Notes under the pieces: generated by a model
Seen by the model: only the letters and a program-made list of their open reading frames with translations
Database searches by the model: none
What the model was told of the DNA's origin: nothing
Position numbers and translations under genes: made by a program
Assembly: GCA_963629395.1 (NCBI GenBank)
Contig: CAVGIV010000037.1
Location: forward strand, 1-26,706
Reading direction: 5' to 3'
DNA from: CAG-791 sp963629395
GTDB lineage: Bacteria; Bacillota; Clostridia; Lachnospirales; Lachnospiraceae
Length of the DNA: 26,706 nucleotides
Part shown: positions 8,065 through 16,833 of the stretch, in pieces
Numbering within the stretch: the first letter of the stretch is position 1
How the letters are laid out: each line of letters opens with the position of its first letter

Positions 8065-9198
8065 TCAAAAATTCCCTCTGCGCAGCCTTCCCGCGAAGCG
8101 CTTCAGGCACTGCGTCACCATTGCAGACAGAAGCCCTGCCGCCGGCGTAATCACCGCTGCCAGAATAAGCGAAATCCCGGCGCTTGTCAGCACCACCGGC
8201 AGAAAAAATCCGAACCGCAGCGTCATCTGCGGCACATGCTCAATCAGCATCGGATACAGGATCTGATCCGGAAACCAGGACAGAAGGTATGCCGCGAAGG
8301 TAAGGGAAGAAAGTCTTGCCCAAATGCGCCTGCTCCTGGCCGAGCACCCAAAATCATCAAGAGACCGCACCAGCTGGAACAGCAGCACCGCGTCCACGGT
8401 GTGCATGAGACTTCCCCAGTCATTCCAGCCGCCGTCTGCGTAAACACCATTGCCGCTCCTAAGGACACAGCAGCTTCCTCCCAGCACCACGCAAATGCCA
8501 AGAAATAAAAAGAGCCTTCCCGGCTTGCTGCGCCTTCCGATCCATCGAATACCGGTCGCATCTGTTCCGTCATATTCCCGAAGGTAAGCACCGATGCAGT
8601 AATAGGTGATCGGATACAGCCCCTTCCACCAGTCCGGAAGAAGCGCATGCCCTGTCAGATCCATAACGCTGGGAAGTACGCTCAGCACCAGCAGGACCAT
8701 CAGGAGCGCCTGGTGTCCCCGCCGGTCCCGGATACTCCTCCACAGAGAATTCAGAAACGGAATCAAAAGTGCAAGTCCCAGGTACATCTCCACGTACCAG
8801 GAATAGTGCTGGAAGCCGAATATTGCCTCGATACCGGCCACTCCTCCCAGCCTCTCACCGCGAACCCCAAAGCGAAACAAAAGGACCAGGACACTGACTA
8901 CCAGATAGATACTATATACCGAAATCAGTTTCCTGTAAAAACAACCAAGTCCCTGTGCCGACAGCGGAATCTCCCGGCCACTCTCAAGGTACCCTGTCAG
9001 CAGCAAAAACAGCGGCACGCAGGTCATACACAGGGTGAGCACTACCGTCATCAGGTACATTCCCATTCCGGAAACCGGCTCGCTATAGTATTCAGAATTA
9101 AGAAAAAAATGGACCGACGGCACCAGAACAAACGCAAGAACCCGAATTCTGTCTGCGCTAAAATCTCTTTCGCCGCCTTTTTTTGTATTCGTACCCAT
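8065..9198 (-). CDS. Membrane acyltransferase, acyltransferase-3 family
   Basis: Polytopic integral membrane protein, 377 aa, about ten hydrophobic segments. The start has the family signature of an Arg followed about ten residues later by His in helix 1 (RIRVLAFVLVPSVHFF), then FLLLTGYL, HYSWYVEMYLGLALLIPFLN and YPITYYCIGAYLREYD. Such proteins transfer acetyl or succinyl groups onto extracellular sugars (peptidoglycan, teichoic acid, exopolysaccharide) or occasionally peptides. The frame opens further upstream (to 9270) within the preceding exporter gene; ATG at 9198 has AGAGAGG 6 nt before it and lies 13 nt past that gene's stop. Its place in the NHLM exporter block suggests that it modifies the envelope or an exported product; the substrate cannot be told. 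Confidence 0.82.
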   Translation of the reverse strand: MGTNTKKGGERDFSADRIRVLAFVLVPSVHFFLNSEYYSEPVSGMGMYLMTVVLTLCMTCVPLFLLLTGYLESGREIPLSAQGLGCFYRKLISVYSIYLVVSVLVLLFRFGVRGERLGGVAGIEAIFGFQHYSWYVEMYLGLALLIPFLNSLWRSIRDRRGHQALLMVLLVLSVLPSVMDLTGHALLPDWWKGLYPITYYCIGAYLREYDGTDATGIRWIGRRSKPGRLFLFLGICVVLGGSCCVLRSGNGVYADGGWNDWGSLMHTVDAVLLFQLVRSLDDFGCSARSRRIWARLSSLTFAAYLLSWFPDQILYPMLIEHVPQMTLRFGFFLPVVLTSAGISLILAAVITPAAGLLSAMVTQCLKRFAGRLRRGNF

Positions 9199-9211
9199 GT
9201 GCAGCCTCTCT

Positions 9212-11398
9212 TTAGCACCCATCAAGCCGCTGCCGGGCCACAAGCTCTGCAAAAATACCGTTCCTTGCAAGGAGCTCCTCGTAGGTTCCGTCCTCAGCTA
9301 TTTTCCCGCCATCCAGAACAACAATGCGGTCGCATTGGCGAATGGTCGAAAGCCTATGTGCAATCACAACGCGCGTACAGTGCAGGCCTTCCAGTGAATC
9401 CGACACATGCTTTTGCGTGATATTATCCAGTGCAGAGGTAGCCTCGTCCAGCATCAAAATACGCGGCTTCGGCGCGATGGCACGTGCAATCATCAGGCGC
9501 TGCTTCTGTCCGCCGGAAATGCCGCCTGTGCCCTCGTAAATCAGCGTATGCATTCCCATGGGAAGGGCACGGATATCGTCATCAAGCCCCGCAAGGCGTG
9601 CTGCCTCCCAGGCATCATCCATCGTAAGGTGCGGCGCCGAAATAACAATATTGGAGTAGATATCTCCGTAAAACAGTCGGCCGTTTTGCATCACGGTTCC
9701 GATATTTCTGCGCACCGATCGAAGATCCAGGGATGAAAGATCCTGCCTGTCATAGTAAACGGCACCCTTTTGCGGGGTTTCAAAACCCAAGAGAAGCCGC
9801 ATCAGGGTGGATTTGCCGCAGCCGGTAGCACCTACAATTGCAACATACTGCCCCGCACGGATTTTCAGGCTCAAATCATCCACAACCCAAGGACCATTTT
9901 CGGTGTAGCGGAAGGAAACATGGCTCAGCTCAATGCTCCCTGAGAGCTTTGAAACAAGCTTCTTACTCGGCGAAGCCTCCGGCTCCGTCTCCAGAATAGG
10001 CTGCAGCATCTGCAAAATCGGCTTAATCTGTGCCAGATTCTTCGTCATTCCGACCAGCATGGAAAATGCTCCCATGACCATGCCGTACGCACTGTTAAAG
10101 GCGTAGTAATCCGCCAGCGAAACATCCGTCTTAATTGCAAAGAAGTAAATGACAATGGCTCCCACCGTTGAAATGCAGCTCGTTGCAACGCCGGAAAACT
10201 TCAAAAAAGCCGGAGGATCATACAGCAGTGCAGCCGAATCTGCATACGCATCCGCCCATTTCGCAAAGGCACGCTTCTCCGCTCCTGCCAGCCGGATTTT
10301 CTGAATGCTGGATACAAGAGAATATTCAAGACCTGCTTCCTTCGCAGAAAGCTCCATCTGCTGCTGCGAAACCCGAATCTGCAGCATGGTTGTATACAAA
10401 GAGATCAGCACCGTAGCAACGATAACAAGCATTCCCGGCAGCACAAGCCCCGGCCCGTACGCAACCATCTGCGTAATATACATGAGTGAAAAAATGCAGC
10501 TAAGTCCCGTAGTCAGGAATGAATCCGAGAGCATAGTGCACAGCGAACTCAGATAATCCATCCGGTTTGCAAGATCACCGGAGGAGTACTTTCTGAAAAA
10601 GGCAGCAGGCAGCGAGAGAATCCGCATCATGCCGGCAGCTTCCACCTGAACGTTTATTTTGCGTCCGAGACGGCTTGCGGCCAGCTGCTTTGCAGATCCA
10701 ATGAGCACCTGGGACAGCTGCAGACAAATCATAAAACCAAACACTGCCAGCAAAAAGCGAAGGCTCTTCCTCTCGATGACCGGTCCGTAAATCAGCTCCT
10801 GGATTTTCGGAAGAAGCAGACCAAAAGCGGCAGTCACAAAGGCAGCAATGCACAGCACAGCAAAATCCGCTGCAGTAAGGCAGGAAACCATATATGCCAG
10901 CAAATCGCGAACGCCGATTTTCTTAAGCGGCAGCGGACGATAGAAGCAGATCGCCTCCTCATCGATCAGCCTGGCATTGTGAGAATGAAGCCGGACCCAT
11001 TTTTTGCTGCCTGCATCATAAAAACGATAGCCGGACCACCGGCCGGGAATCAGCGCTACTACTGTCCCATTGTCGCTTCGGCTCCCCAGCATGGCACCGA
11101 CCGCTTCCTTGTACCACGCCCCCTCCAGCTTCACCCGTCTTTGCATAATTCCTGCCGGACGCATGAGATATTCCAGGCGATCATTCATATCCATGTCGCC
11201 CTCCGGGAGCTTTGCCGGGCGAACATGGTAATACTTTAAAATTACATCGATGGCATCCTGCGCATGGGAACAAGCATCGTCCAATATACGCGATACCCTC
11301 TCCCCCATCACTACCCCTGCCAGCTTGGCAAAGGAATCCGAGAAGACATCGTCATCATGCTGCACGCGCTGTTTGATTTGTTCGTCAAACCATCCCAT
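9212..11398 (-). CDS. NHLM-type ABC exporter without peptidase domain
   Basis: A 728-aa half-transporter with a long soluble N-terminal region (about 1-160), then the ABC transmembrane domain (from about LLAYMVSCLTAADFAVLCIA) and an ATPase domain. Motifs are Walker A GATGCGKS, signature ISGGQKQR, Walker B ILMLDEATSALD and H-loop IAHR. The N-terminal extension plus pairing with a C39-containing exporter and a short HlyD is the arrangement of NHLM bacteriocin systems (the second, ATP-binding subunit). It probably forms a heterodimer with the preceding gene product. ATG at 11398 is chosen; a TTG at 11404 is nearer to the AAGGA site and equally possible. It starts 15 nt after the C39 exporter's stop. 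Confidence 0.87.
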   Translation of the reverse strand: MGWFDEQIKQRVQHDDDVFSDSFAKLAGVVMGERVSRILDDACSHAQDAIDVILKYYHVRPAKLPEGDMDMNDRLEYLMRPAGIMQRRVKLEGAWYKEAVGAMLGSRSDNGTVVALIPGRWSGYRFYDAGSKKWVRLHSHNARLIDEEAICFYRPLPLKKIGVRDLLAYMVSCLTAADFAVLCIAAFVTAAFGLLLPKIQELIYGPVIERKSLRFLLAVFGFMICLQLSQVLIGSAKQLAASRLGRKINVQVEAAGMMRILSLPAAFFRKYSSGDLANRMDYLSSLCTMLSDSFLTTGLSCIFSLMYITQMVAYGPGLVLPGMLVIVATVLISLYTTMLQIRVSQQQMELSAKEAGLEYSLVSSIQKIRLAGAEKRAFAKWADAYADSAALLYDPPAFLKFSGVATSCISTVGAIVIYFFAIKTDVSLADYYAFNSAYGMVMGAFSMLVGMTKNLAQIKPILQMLQPILETEPEASPSKKLVSKLSGSIELSHVSFRYTENGPWVVDDLSLKIRAGQYVAIVGATGCGKSTLMRLLLGFETPQKGAVYYDRQDLSSLDLRSVRRNIGTVMQNGRLFYGDIYSNIVISAPHLTMDDAWEAARLAGLDDDIRALPMGMHTLIYEGTGGISGGQKQRLMIARAIAPKPRILMLDEATSALDNITQKHVSDSLEGLHCTRVVIAHRLSTIRQCDRIVVLDGGKIAEDGTYEELLARNGIFAELVARQRLDGC

Positions 11399-11413
11399 AC
11401 TCAAACGTTTCCT

Positions 11414-13600
11414 TTATTCGTCGGCAACAAGGCGTGTGTAAACACCGCCCTTGGCATAAAGCTCCTCATGCGTGCCCCGTTCAACTACCTGTCCCTGATC
11501 AAGCACAATAATTTCATCGCAGTCGCGAATGGTGCTGAGCCTGTGCGCGACGACAACGCAGGTAATTCCGCGATTTCGAATGGAATTTACAACCTCGAAT
11601 TCCGTTTTGGCGTCCAGAGCAGAGGTAGCTTCGTCCATTACAATAATTGTAGGATCGCCGGCCAGAACCCTGGCAATCTCAAGACGCTGCCTCTCACCGC
11701 CGGAGAGATTCATGCCGCCTTCAATCAGCTTATACTGATATCCGCCTTCGCGCTTCATGATGGCGTCGTGGATGCTGGCATCTCTTGCAGCAAGGATCAT
11801 CTCAAAATCCTCAATTGAAGAATCCCACATCTTGATGTTGTCGGCAATGCTATCCGCAAACAGCACGATATCCTGATCCACCACCGAAAGAGAGCCGGTA
11901 AGCACATGCCTGTCAATCTCATCTATGGGCTTTCCGTCGAACAGAATTTCCCCAGACCATGGCTGATACAAGCCGGATATGAGCTTCGAGAGCGTGGATT
12001 TGCCGCTTCCGGACGGCCCGACAAAGGCCACCCTCTTTCCCGGCGTCAGCGTCATGGAAAAATTCTTAATCAGCGGCTCCTCCAGTCTGGAATAGCCAAA
12101 GGTTACATTCTTGAGTTCAATATGTCCTGTAAGCTTGCTGTAGCTCTGCGTCTGTGAACCCCGATCGGTGCGGCACAGAGTATCCACCGGATACTCTAAA
12201 ACATCCTCAATTCTCTCCATGCTCGTTCGCAGCTCCAGGAGCGTTTGCGACGCCGAAACCAGCTGCAGAGCCGGAGACAGAAAGGACGAGAGAAACCCGG
12301 AAAAGGCTGTGATCATACCAATTGTCCAGCTTCCCTGCTGGCAAAGATACACGCTCCCCATCAGGACCATCGCACTGGTGAGTACCGAAATCGCAGAAGG
12401 AATCATCCCCATATACGCTTCCAGCCTAGAGATCCGTACTTCACCGGCATTGGCACTGGCCTGATAGCCGGACCATTTTTCAAAAAAACCGTTCTCAGCG
12501 CCGGCCGCCTTAATGGACTCCACCATTTCAATGCCGGAAACCGTTGAGCCCGCAAGCTTCCCGGCATCCCGACTGATCACGCGGGAGAGATCCACTCGCT
12601 TTTGAGATACACATCGGCTTACCGCCAGATTGGCCAGAACAGATGCAATTCCGATCACGGACAGCACTGCACTGTAGCGCAGCATAACAAAGAGGTAGAA
12701 CGGCATTGTCAATGACTGAATAAGGAGCGGTGCAAAGGTAACGATAATATTCTCTGCAATACTTTCATTCTCCCCGCGCCGCTCGGCAACATCACCGGCC
12801 ATTCTCTGGGAGAAAAATTCAATCGGAAGCCGAAGAACATGCCACATGTATTCACTGTTGGCTACAATTGCAATCTTTCCGTTCACCCTCAGAGAATAAA
12901 CTGCCTGAATCCATGTAACAAGAATCTGAATCACCGCAAGCGCAGAAATTCCGTAAATGAACGGTATAAACCATTCCGGATTCCTGCCGGTTATAAGATA
13001 ATCCGCAAAAACATTGGAGAAGCCCGGCATAATCAGGCCAATTAGAGATGTAACGAGTGTAGTGGCGGCAACAAGTACAAACGCACTTCCCGTTCCTGAG
13101 AGTTTTTTGTGTACAAACGGTAGCACACTTCTGGGCTTCCCGGACGGTTCAAAGTCCTCTCCGGGAGCAAATTCCATGCAAATCCCGGTGTAGGACTGGT
13201 CAAAGGTGTCCATTGATACGGTATAATTTCCCTTTGCCGGATCGTTTATGACCGCCTTCCCGCCCTTAAATCCGCACAGAACCACAAAGTGATTGAAGTT
13301 CCAATGAATAATGCAGGGAAATTGTCCCTGCTTCATAAGCGTCTCTGTGTTGAACCGGTACCCCCGGGCTAACAGGCCGTGATGACGGGCAGCCAGTACG
13401 ATATTTTTCGCCTTGGAGCCGTCTCGTGACACTCCGCAGTCAGCTCGCGCCTGTTCCAGAGGTATCCATTTCCCATAATAAGCCAGAATCATGGTAAGGC
13501 ATGCTGCACCACATTCGAGGGCCTCCAGCTGCATAACAACCGGAACCTTTGCTGTGCCGTGCTGCAATGGCTTTGATGGATATGTTCTCTTACCAATCAT
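11414..13600 (-). CDS. NHLM-type C39 peptidase-containing ABC exporter
   Basis: A bifunctional leader peptidase and exporter, 728 aa. The N-terminal C39 domain has QLEALECGAACL (Gln24, catalytic Cys30), NHFVVLCGF (His104) and INDPAKG (Asp120), so all catalytic residues are present. An ABC transmembrane domain follows (about 165-440), then the ATPase: Walker A GPSGSGKS, signature LSGGERQR, Walker B IIVMDEATSALD, H-loop VAHR. Such enzymes cut substrates after a double-Gly-type leader and export the core. It belongs with the next exporter and the short HlyD gene as an NHLM-type secretion set. No precursor peptide was found in the window. The ribosome site (AGGGGCG) is modest. Confidence 0.9.
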   Translation of the reverse strand: MIGKRTYPSKPLQHGTAKVPVVMQLEALECGAACLTMILAYYGKWIPLEQARADCGVSRDGSKAKNIVLAARHHGLLARGYRFNTETLMKQGQFPCIIHWNFNHFVVLCGFKGGKAVINDPAKGNYTVSMDTFDQSYTGICMEFAPGEDFEPSGKPRSVLPFVHKKLSGTGSAFVLVAATTLVTSLIGLIMPGFSNVFADYLITGRNPEWFIPFIYGISALAVIQILVTWIQAVYSLRVNGKIAIVANSEYMWHVLRLPIEFFSQRMAGDVAERRGENESIAENIIVTFAPLLIQSLTMPFYLFVMLRYSAVLSVIGIASVLANLAVSRCVSQKRVDLSRVISRDAGKLAGSTVSGIEMVESIKAAGAENGFFEKWSGYQASANAGEVRISRLEAYMGMIPSAISVLTSAMVLMGSVYLCQQGSWTIGMITAFSGFLSSFLSPALQLVSASQTLLELRTSMERIEDVLEYPVDTLCRTDRGSQTQSYSKLTGHIELKNVTFGYSRLEEPLIKNFSMTLTPGKRVAFVGPSGSGKSTLSKLISGLYQPWSGEILFDGKPIDEIDRHVLTGSLSVVDQDIVLFADSIADNIKMWDSSIEDFEMILAARDASIHDAIMKREGGYQYKLIEGGMNLSGGERQRLEIARVLAGDPTIIVMDEATSALDAKTEFEVVNSIRNRGITCVVVAHRLSTIRDCDEIIVLDQGQVVERGTHEELYAKGGVYTRLVADE

Positions 13601-13642
13601 GCGTTCGCCCCTGCCGAATCGTTTTTATCTGAGTACGTATCT

Positions 13643-14119
13643 TCAATGCGTAATAAAGAAAATAGGATGCAAACTTTCCAATGTGATAACAGCCGGATAA
13701 ATGCCGTCCTTCACATCCGTAAGATCCACATCCACGGCATAACAGTAGTCACCCCTGGAAAACCCGGACAGGTACAATGCATATTCATCGAAATCGGCAT
13801 CAATCCGTACCGGAGCGTCCGGTATACTGCAAACGCTCCCCTTGCTGTCGCCGACAGACACCTCCATGCCGACCTCCAGCTCCGATATGTCCTGCGCCGA
13901 AACATAACAAACGGCGGAATCACCTTCCACAGCTGCGCAAACCTCCAGCGTTGTTCCGACGGTGCCGAATATCCCCCAGATAACTACTCCGATCAGAAAA
14001 ACGATCGCAGCAGCGAGAATGATCCAGACGCTCAGACTTTCCACACGAATGTAATCATTCAGCTCCTCAGGCGCATTCGCCCTATCCACATCTGATTTAT
14101 TAAAAAGGCTTGCTTGCAC
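13643..14119 (-). CDS. Short HlyD-like NHLM secretion protein (GTG start)
   Basis: A 158-aa membrane-anchored adaptor. Residues about 1-28 are cytoplasmic (MQASLFNKSDVDRANAPEEL, as in NHLM secretion proteins). A single helix follows (VWIILAAAIVFLIGVVIWGIFG), then a small beta-rich external domain (about 90 residues). It is much shorter than usual HlyD proteins and lacks the coiled-coil hairpin and lipoyl halves. Its partner exporters follow at once. GTG at 14119 is chosen because AAAGGCGG lies 8 nt before it and the N-terminus then matches the family; a TTG at 14140 has no convincing site. The truncation may be real for a one-membrane cell. Function is inferred from the helix, the N-terminal motif and the neighbours. 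Confidence 0.78.
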   Translation of the reverse strand: MQASLFNKSDVDRANAPEELNDYIRVESLSVWIILAAAIVFLIGVVIWGIFGTVGTTLEVCAAVEGDSAVCYVSAQDISELEVGMEVSVGDSKGSVCSIPDAPVRIDADFDEYALYLSGFSRGDYCYAVDVDLTDVKDGIYPAVITLESLHPIFFITH

Positions 14120-14155
14120 AGGTTGTTCCGCCTTTCGCAATGATCTTCGCAGTCG

Positions 14156-14830
14156 TTACTTGCTGATTTTCTTGTCAGCCGTCATCCCCATATCTTTTCC
14201 GAAAAGGATATAGAACAGGTAGTAGTTGGCATTATCATCTCCCAGATACTGCTGCAGCCACGGATAATTGCTCTTAAAATAGGACAGATTAAAGGTCTGA
14301 TTGGCAGAGCGTCCAAGGGACATTCCTGTGGTCAGAAAATCCACCAGCATTGTATTCGGATCATAGGTTCCGTATGCGGCCTGGAGATCCGGATTCGCTG
14401 CCCAGTACCAGACCGGATCAAAGACATCCTTATAGTCATCCGTCGTAAATGCCTGATTCGTTCCGAAATGATACAGGAATCCGGAAATCAAGCCGTCATT
14501 GTACAGCTGCTTCAATGAATCCGCAGGAATATTAGCTCCGCTGTTGATCATGTTCAGGATATTCCCCTGATAAATTCTCTGATAACGCAGTGCCTGCTTG
14601 AGCTGCCGGTACACACCGGTCGCATCGGTAAACGAATTGGTCAGTGCCGGAAGAAGCAGGCTTTCCATGCTGATGGACTGGGAATACTTCGTGTCATAGG
14701 CAGCCTTTGCCTGTACCGAAATCCCTGCTGCAAGCGGCGATGCAATCGCAGAAACAGTAATCGCCGCCCCGAGCAATAGCCCGGTTACTCTTGTCTTTAT
14801 AGGATGTCTTTTCTCTGTTCGTTCAATCAT
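14156..14830 (-). CDS. Secreted protein with VFDPxWY/NPDL/GMSLGR motif unit
   Basis: A 224-aa exported protein. The N-terminus has a Sec-type signal (TGLLLGAAITVSAIASPLAA, possible cut after QAKA). A helical region follows (about 50-115; QLKQALRYQRIYQGNILNMI), then a repeat-like unit DVFDPVWYWAANPDLQAAYG and GMSLGRSANQTFNLSYFKSN. This unit (aromatic FDPxxY, NPDL, GxxxGR) recurs in extracellular proteins of Lachnospiraceae and in some type I secreted proteins; its function is unknown. ATG at 14830 is preferred over a TTG at 14842, because GGAG lies 6 nt before it. It is the gene immediately before the NHLM secretion trio, 36 nt ahead of the HlyD start. It could be cargo, an accessory chaperone, or unrelated. 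Confidence 0.72.
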   Translation of the reverse strand: MIERTEKRHPIKTRVTGLLLGAAITVSAIASPLAAGISVQAKAAYDTKYSQSISMESLLLPALTNSFTDATGVYRQLKQALRYQRIYQGNILNMINSGANIPADSLKQLYNDGLISGFLYHFGTNQAFTTDDYKDVFDPVWYWAANPDLQAAYGTYDPNTMLVDFLTTGMSLGRSANQTFNLSYFKSNYPWLQQYLGDDNANYYLFYILFGKDMGMTADKKISK

Positions 14831-14933
14831 AATATTCTCCAATATAATACCTATTCAGAGCGCCTTGTACGGCCGTCATCATACTCTCTTTTCTATCTGT
14901 CAACAATGAGTCTCCGCAAAGCAACATAAGACC

Positions 14934-16148
14934 TTATTCACTCCGCAGTGCATCGATCGGGTTAAGGCGGCTTGCTCTCCTGGCCGGCATCCAGCCGAAA
15001 ATAATGCCGACTGCAGCGGAGAATCCGGCTCCGAGCGCAATGGCGCTGTAGGAAATCTGAAAAGAAGTGTTCAAAAGCTTCGTTCCGGCAACTGCAATCA
15101 GAATGCCCAGAATAATTCCGATGAATCCACCCATCAGTGACAATGTAATGGACTCAATCAGAAACTGCATCTGAATTCGCACCGGTTCCGCCCCAAGCGC
15201 CTTTCGAAGACCGATCTCCTTGGTTCTTTCGGAAACCGAGACCAGCATCATATTCATGATCCCGATTCCGCCGACAATCAACGCAATGGAGGCAATACCG
15301 CCCAGCATTGTAGAGAGCATGGTCTGAATGGTGCTCATGGTCTCCACCAGAGAATCCATGCTGATGATGCTGTACGCCTGATCGGCGTTGTCCTCATCGG
15401 TACCGAAGATCTCGTTCAGCGTTCTCTTCAGCACGGTCTGCAGTTGGGTGGACGTGATATTGTCCTCCGTATAATAGACGCTCACGCTCGTCACATTTTT
15501 CATCGAGGACATTTTCAGAGCGTTCTTATACGGTACGATGACCGTTCCCTTCGAGCTGCTGCCGGAGAAAAAGCTGGACACATTGGTGTCCTGCGCCTTA
15601 ACACCGATCACCTTGTAATGATAGCCGTTCAGAATAAACTCTGTACCGATGGCACCGTTTCCGTTTAGTACGTTGTTCACAAAGTCCGTATCCACAATGG
15701 CGACATTGGTTTCTCCGCCGGCCTCTGCTGTGTTGAAAATGCGTCCGGACTGGAGGGTCTCGGTGTTATGCTGAAAGTATACCGCATCCTCTCCGTCCAC
15801 TGTTATGTTTTTTACAACAGTATTGTCATAGACCGCAGACGTTGTCAGCGACGCAGACGGCGCCACTGCGTCCACACCGTCCAGATTCTTAATGGTTTCC
15901 AGGTCACTGTCACTAAGGCCGTGGTGGTTCAGTGTCCCCTGGGCCGAGATGGTCAGTGTCCCGGCCCCCAGCGACTCGAACTCCCCCATGATGGATCCCG
16001 TGGCGCTCTGCACCAGAGTAATCAGGCCGATGACAGAGGCAACGCCGATGACAATGCCCAGCATGGTCAGGAACGAGCGCATTTTGTTTCCGATAATGTT
16101 CTGCAGAGCCATCTTCATGCTCTGCCGGATGATCATAATACTACGCAT
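14934..16148 (-). CDS. macB: MacB-like ABC permease (FtsX/MacB_PCD)
   Basis: A 404-aa permease of the MacB class. It has an N-terminal helix (GNKMRSFLTMLGIVIGVASVIG), an extracytoplasmic MacB_PCD domain (about 50-270), and three C-terminal helices typical of the FtsX fold (MLGGIASIALIVGGIGIMNMML, SERTKEIGLRKALGA, then ATPAxxA-like MPARRASRLNPIDALRSE). Here the ATPase is a separate gene, as usual in Gram-positives. ATG at 16148 follows AAGGAG at 9 nt and overlaps the ATPase stop by 8 nt; an in-frame codon at 16166 lies too far inside the ATPase gene. With the ATPase and adaptor it forms a tripartite-type mechanotransmission transporter, moving peptides, lipids or antibiotics away from the membrane. 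The substrate is unknown. Confidence 0.9.
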   Translation of the reverse strand: MRSIMIIRQSMKMALQNIIGNKMRSFLTMLGIVIGVASVIGLITLVQSATGSIMGEFESLGAGTLTISAQGTLNHHGLSDSDLETIKNLDGVDAVAPSASLTTSAVYDNTVVKNITVDGEDAVYFQHNTETLQSGRIFNTAEAGGETNVAIVDTDFVNNVLNGNGAIGTEFILNGYHYKVIGVKAQDTNVSSFFSGSSSKGTVIVPYKNALKMSSMKNVTSVSVYYTEDNITSTQLQTVLKRTLNEIFGTDEDNADQAYSIISMDSLVETMSTIQTMLSTMLGGIASIALIVGGIGIMNMMLVSVSERTKEIGLRKALGAEPVRIQMQFLIESITLSLMGGFIGIILGILIAVAGTKLLNTSFQISYSAIALGAGFSAAVGIIFGWMPARRASRLNPIDALRSE

Positions 16149-16833
16149 CGGCAAGCTCTCCTTCACTGATCCTGCCGTCCAGAATCTTCACAATTCGCTT
16201 TGCATGGGATGCAATGTGCGCATCGTGCGTGATCATAATGATGGTGTTGCCGGCATCATTCAGTTCCTTGAATAGGGCAATCACCTGTGCACCAGTTCTC
16301 TGATCCAGAGCTCCCGTCGGCTCATCCGCCAGCAAGATGGACGGATGGTTGGAGACTGCCCGTGCAATGGCAACCCGCTGCTGCTGACCGCCGGAGAGCT
16401 GGTTCGGATAGTTTTCCATTTTATCCGTCAGGCCTACCATGTGCATCACCTCAGCCACGCGCTTCCTTCGTTCCTTGCCGGACATATTCGCATAGATCAG
16501 AGGAAGCTCCACATTCTCCGCCGCTGTCTGCTTCTGCAGCAAATGATACGATTGAAAAATAAACCCAATCTCGTTGCCGCGGACATGGGAGAGCGTTGCC
16601 TCATCCATATCCGCGATATGCTCGCCGTTGAGCCAGTAATCGCCGCTGGTCGGCACATCGAGGCAGCCGATGATGTTCATGAGTGTCGACTTACCGGAGC
16701 CGGAGGGTCCCAGAACTGCCAGATATTCGCCCTCCTCTACGGTGAGATCGATGTTCTTAAGAACGTGCACCGTCTCCGTTCCCATGACATAGTCCTTGCA
16801 GATGTTCTTCATCTGCAGAATAACGCGTCCCAT
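16141..16833 (-). CDS. MacB-like/LolD-type ABC transporter ATPase
   Basis: A 230-aa ATPase partner of the adjacent permease. Motifs are Walker A GPSGSGKS (about 42-49), Q-loop FIFQSYHLL, signature LSGGQQQR, Walker B ILLADEPTGALD and H-loop MITHD. The wording GALDQRTG and VGLTDKMENYPNQLSGG are typical of the MacB/LolD family. The start ATG overlaps the adaptor stop by one base (TAATG), and the 3' end overlaps the permease start by 8 nt. The three genes are thus almost certainly translated together. Confidence 0.93.
   Translation of the reverse strand: MGRVILQMKNICKDYVMGTETVHVLKNIDLTVEEGEYLAVLGPSGSGKSTLMNIIGCLDVPTSGDYWLNGEHIADMDEATLSHVRGNEIGFIFQSYHLLQKQTAAENVELPLIYANMSGKERRKRVAEVMHMVGLTDKMENYPNQLSGGQQQRVAIARAVSNHPSILLADEPTGALDQRTGAQVIALFKELNDAGNTIIMITHDAHIASHAKRIVKILDGRISEGELADA

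Noticed and set aside
8647..9420. A 257-codon plus-strand frame opposite the acyltransferase
   Set aside because: Antisense to transmembrane coding sequence and rich in Gln/His/Arg; it crosses two real gene ends.
14878..14903. A TTGACA box with TATGAT ahead of the secreted-protein gene
   Set aside because: The spacing is only 14 nt, too short for a normal promoter, and no good -10 lies at 16-18 nt. Left open as a possible weak start.
9198..14933. Search for an NHLP, Nif11-type or double-Gly precursor peptide near the exporters
   Set aside because: The gaps (13, 15, 42, 36 and 103 nt) are too short or hold no suitable frame on either strand; nothing supportable was found.
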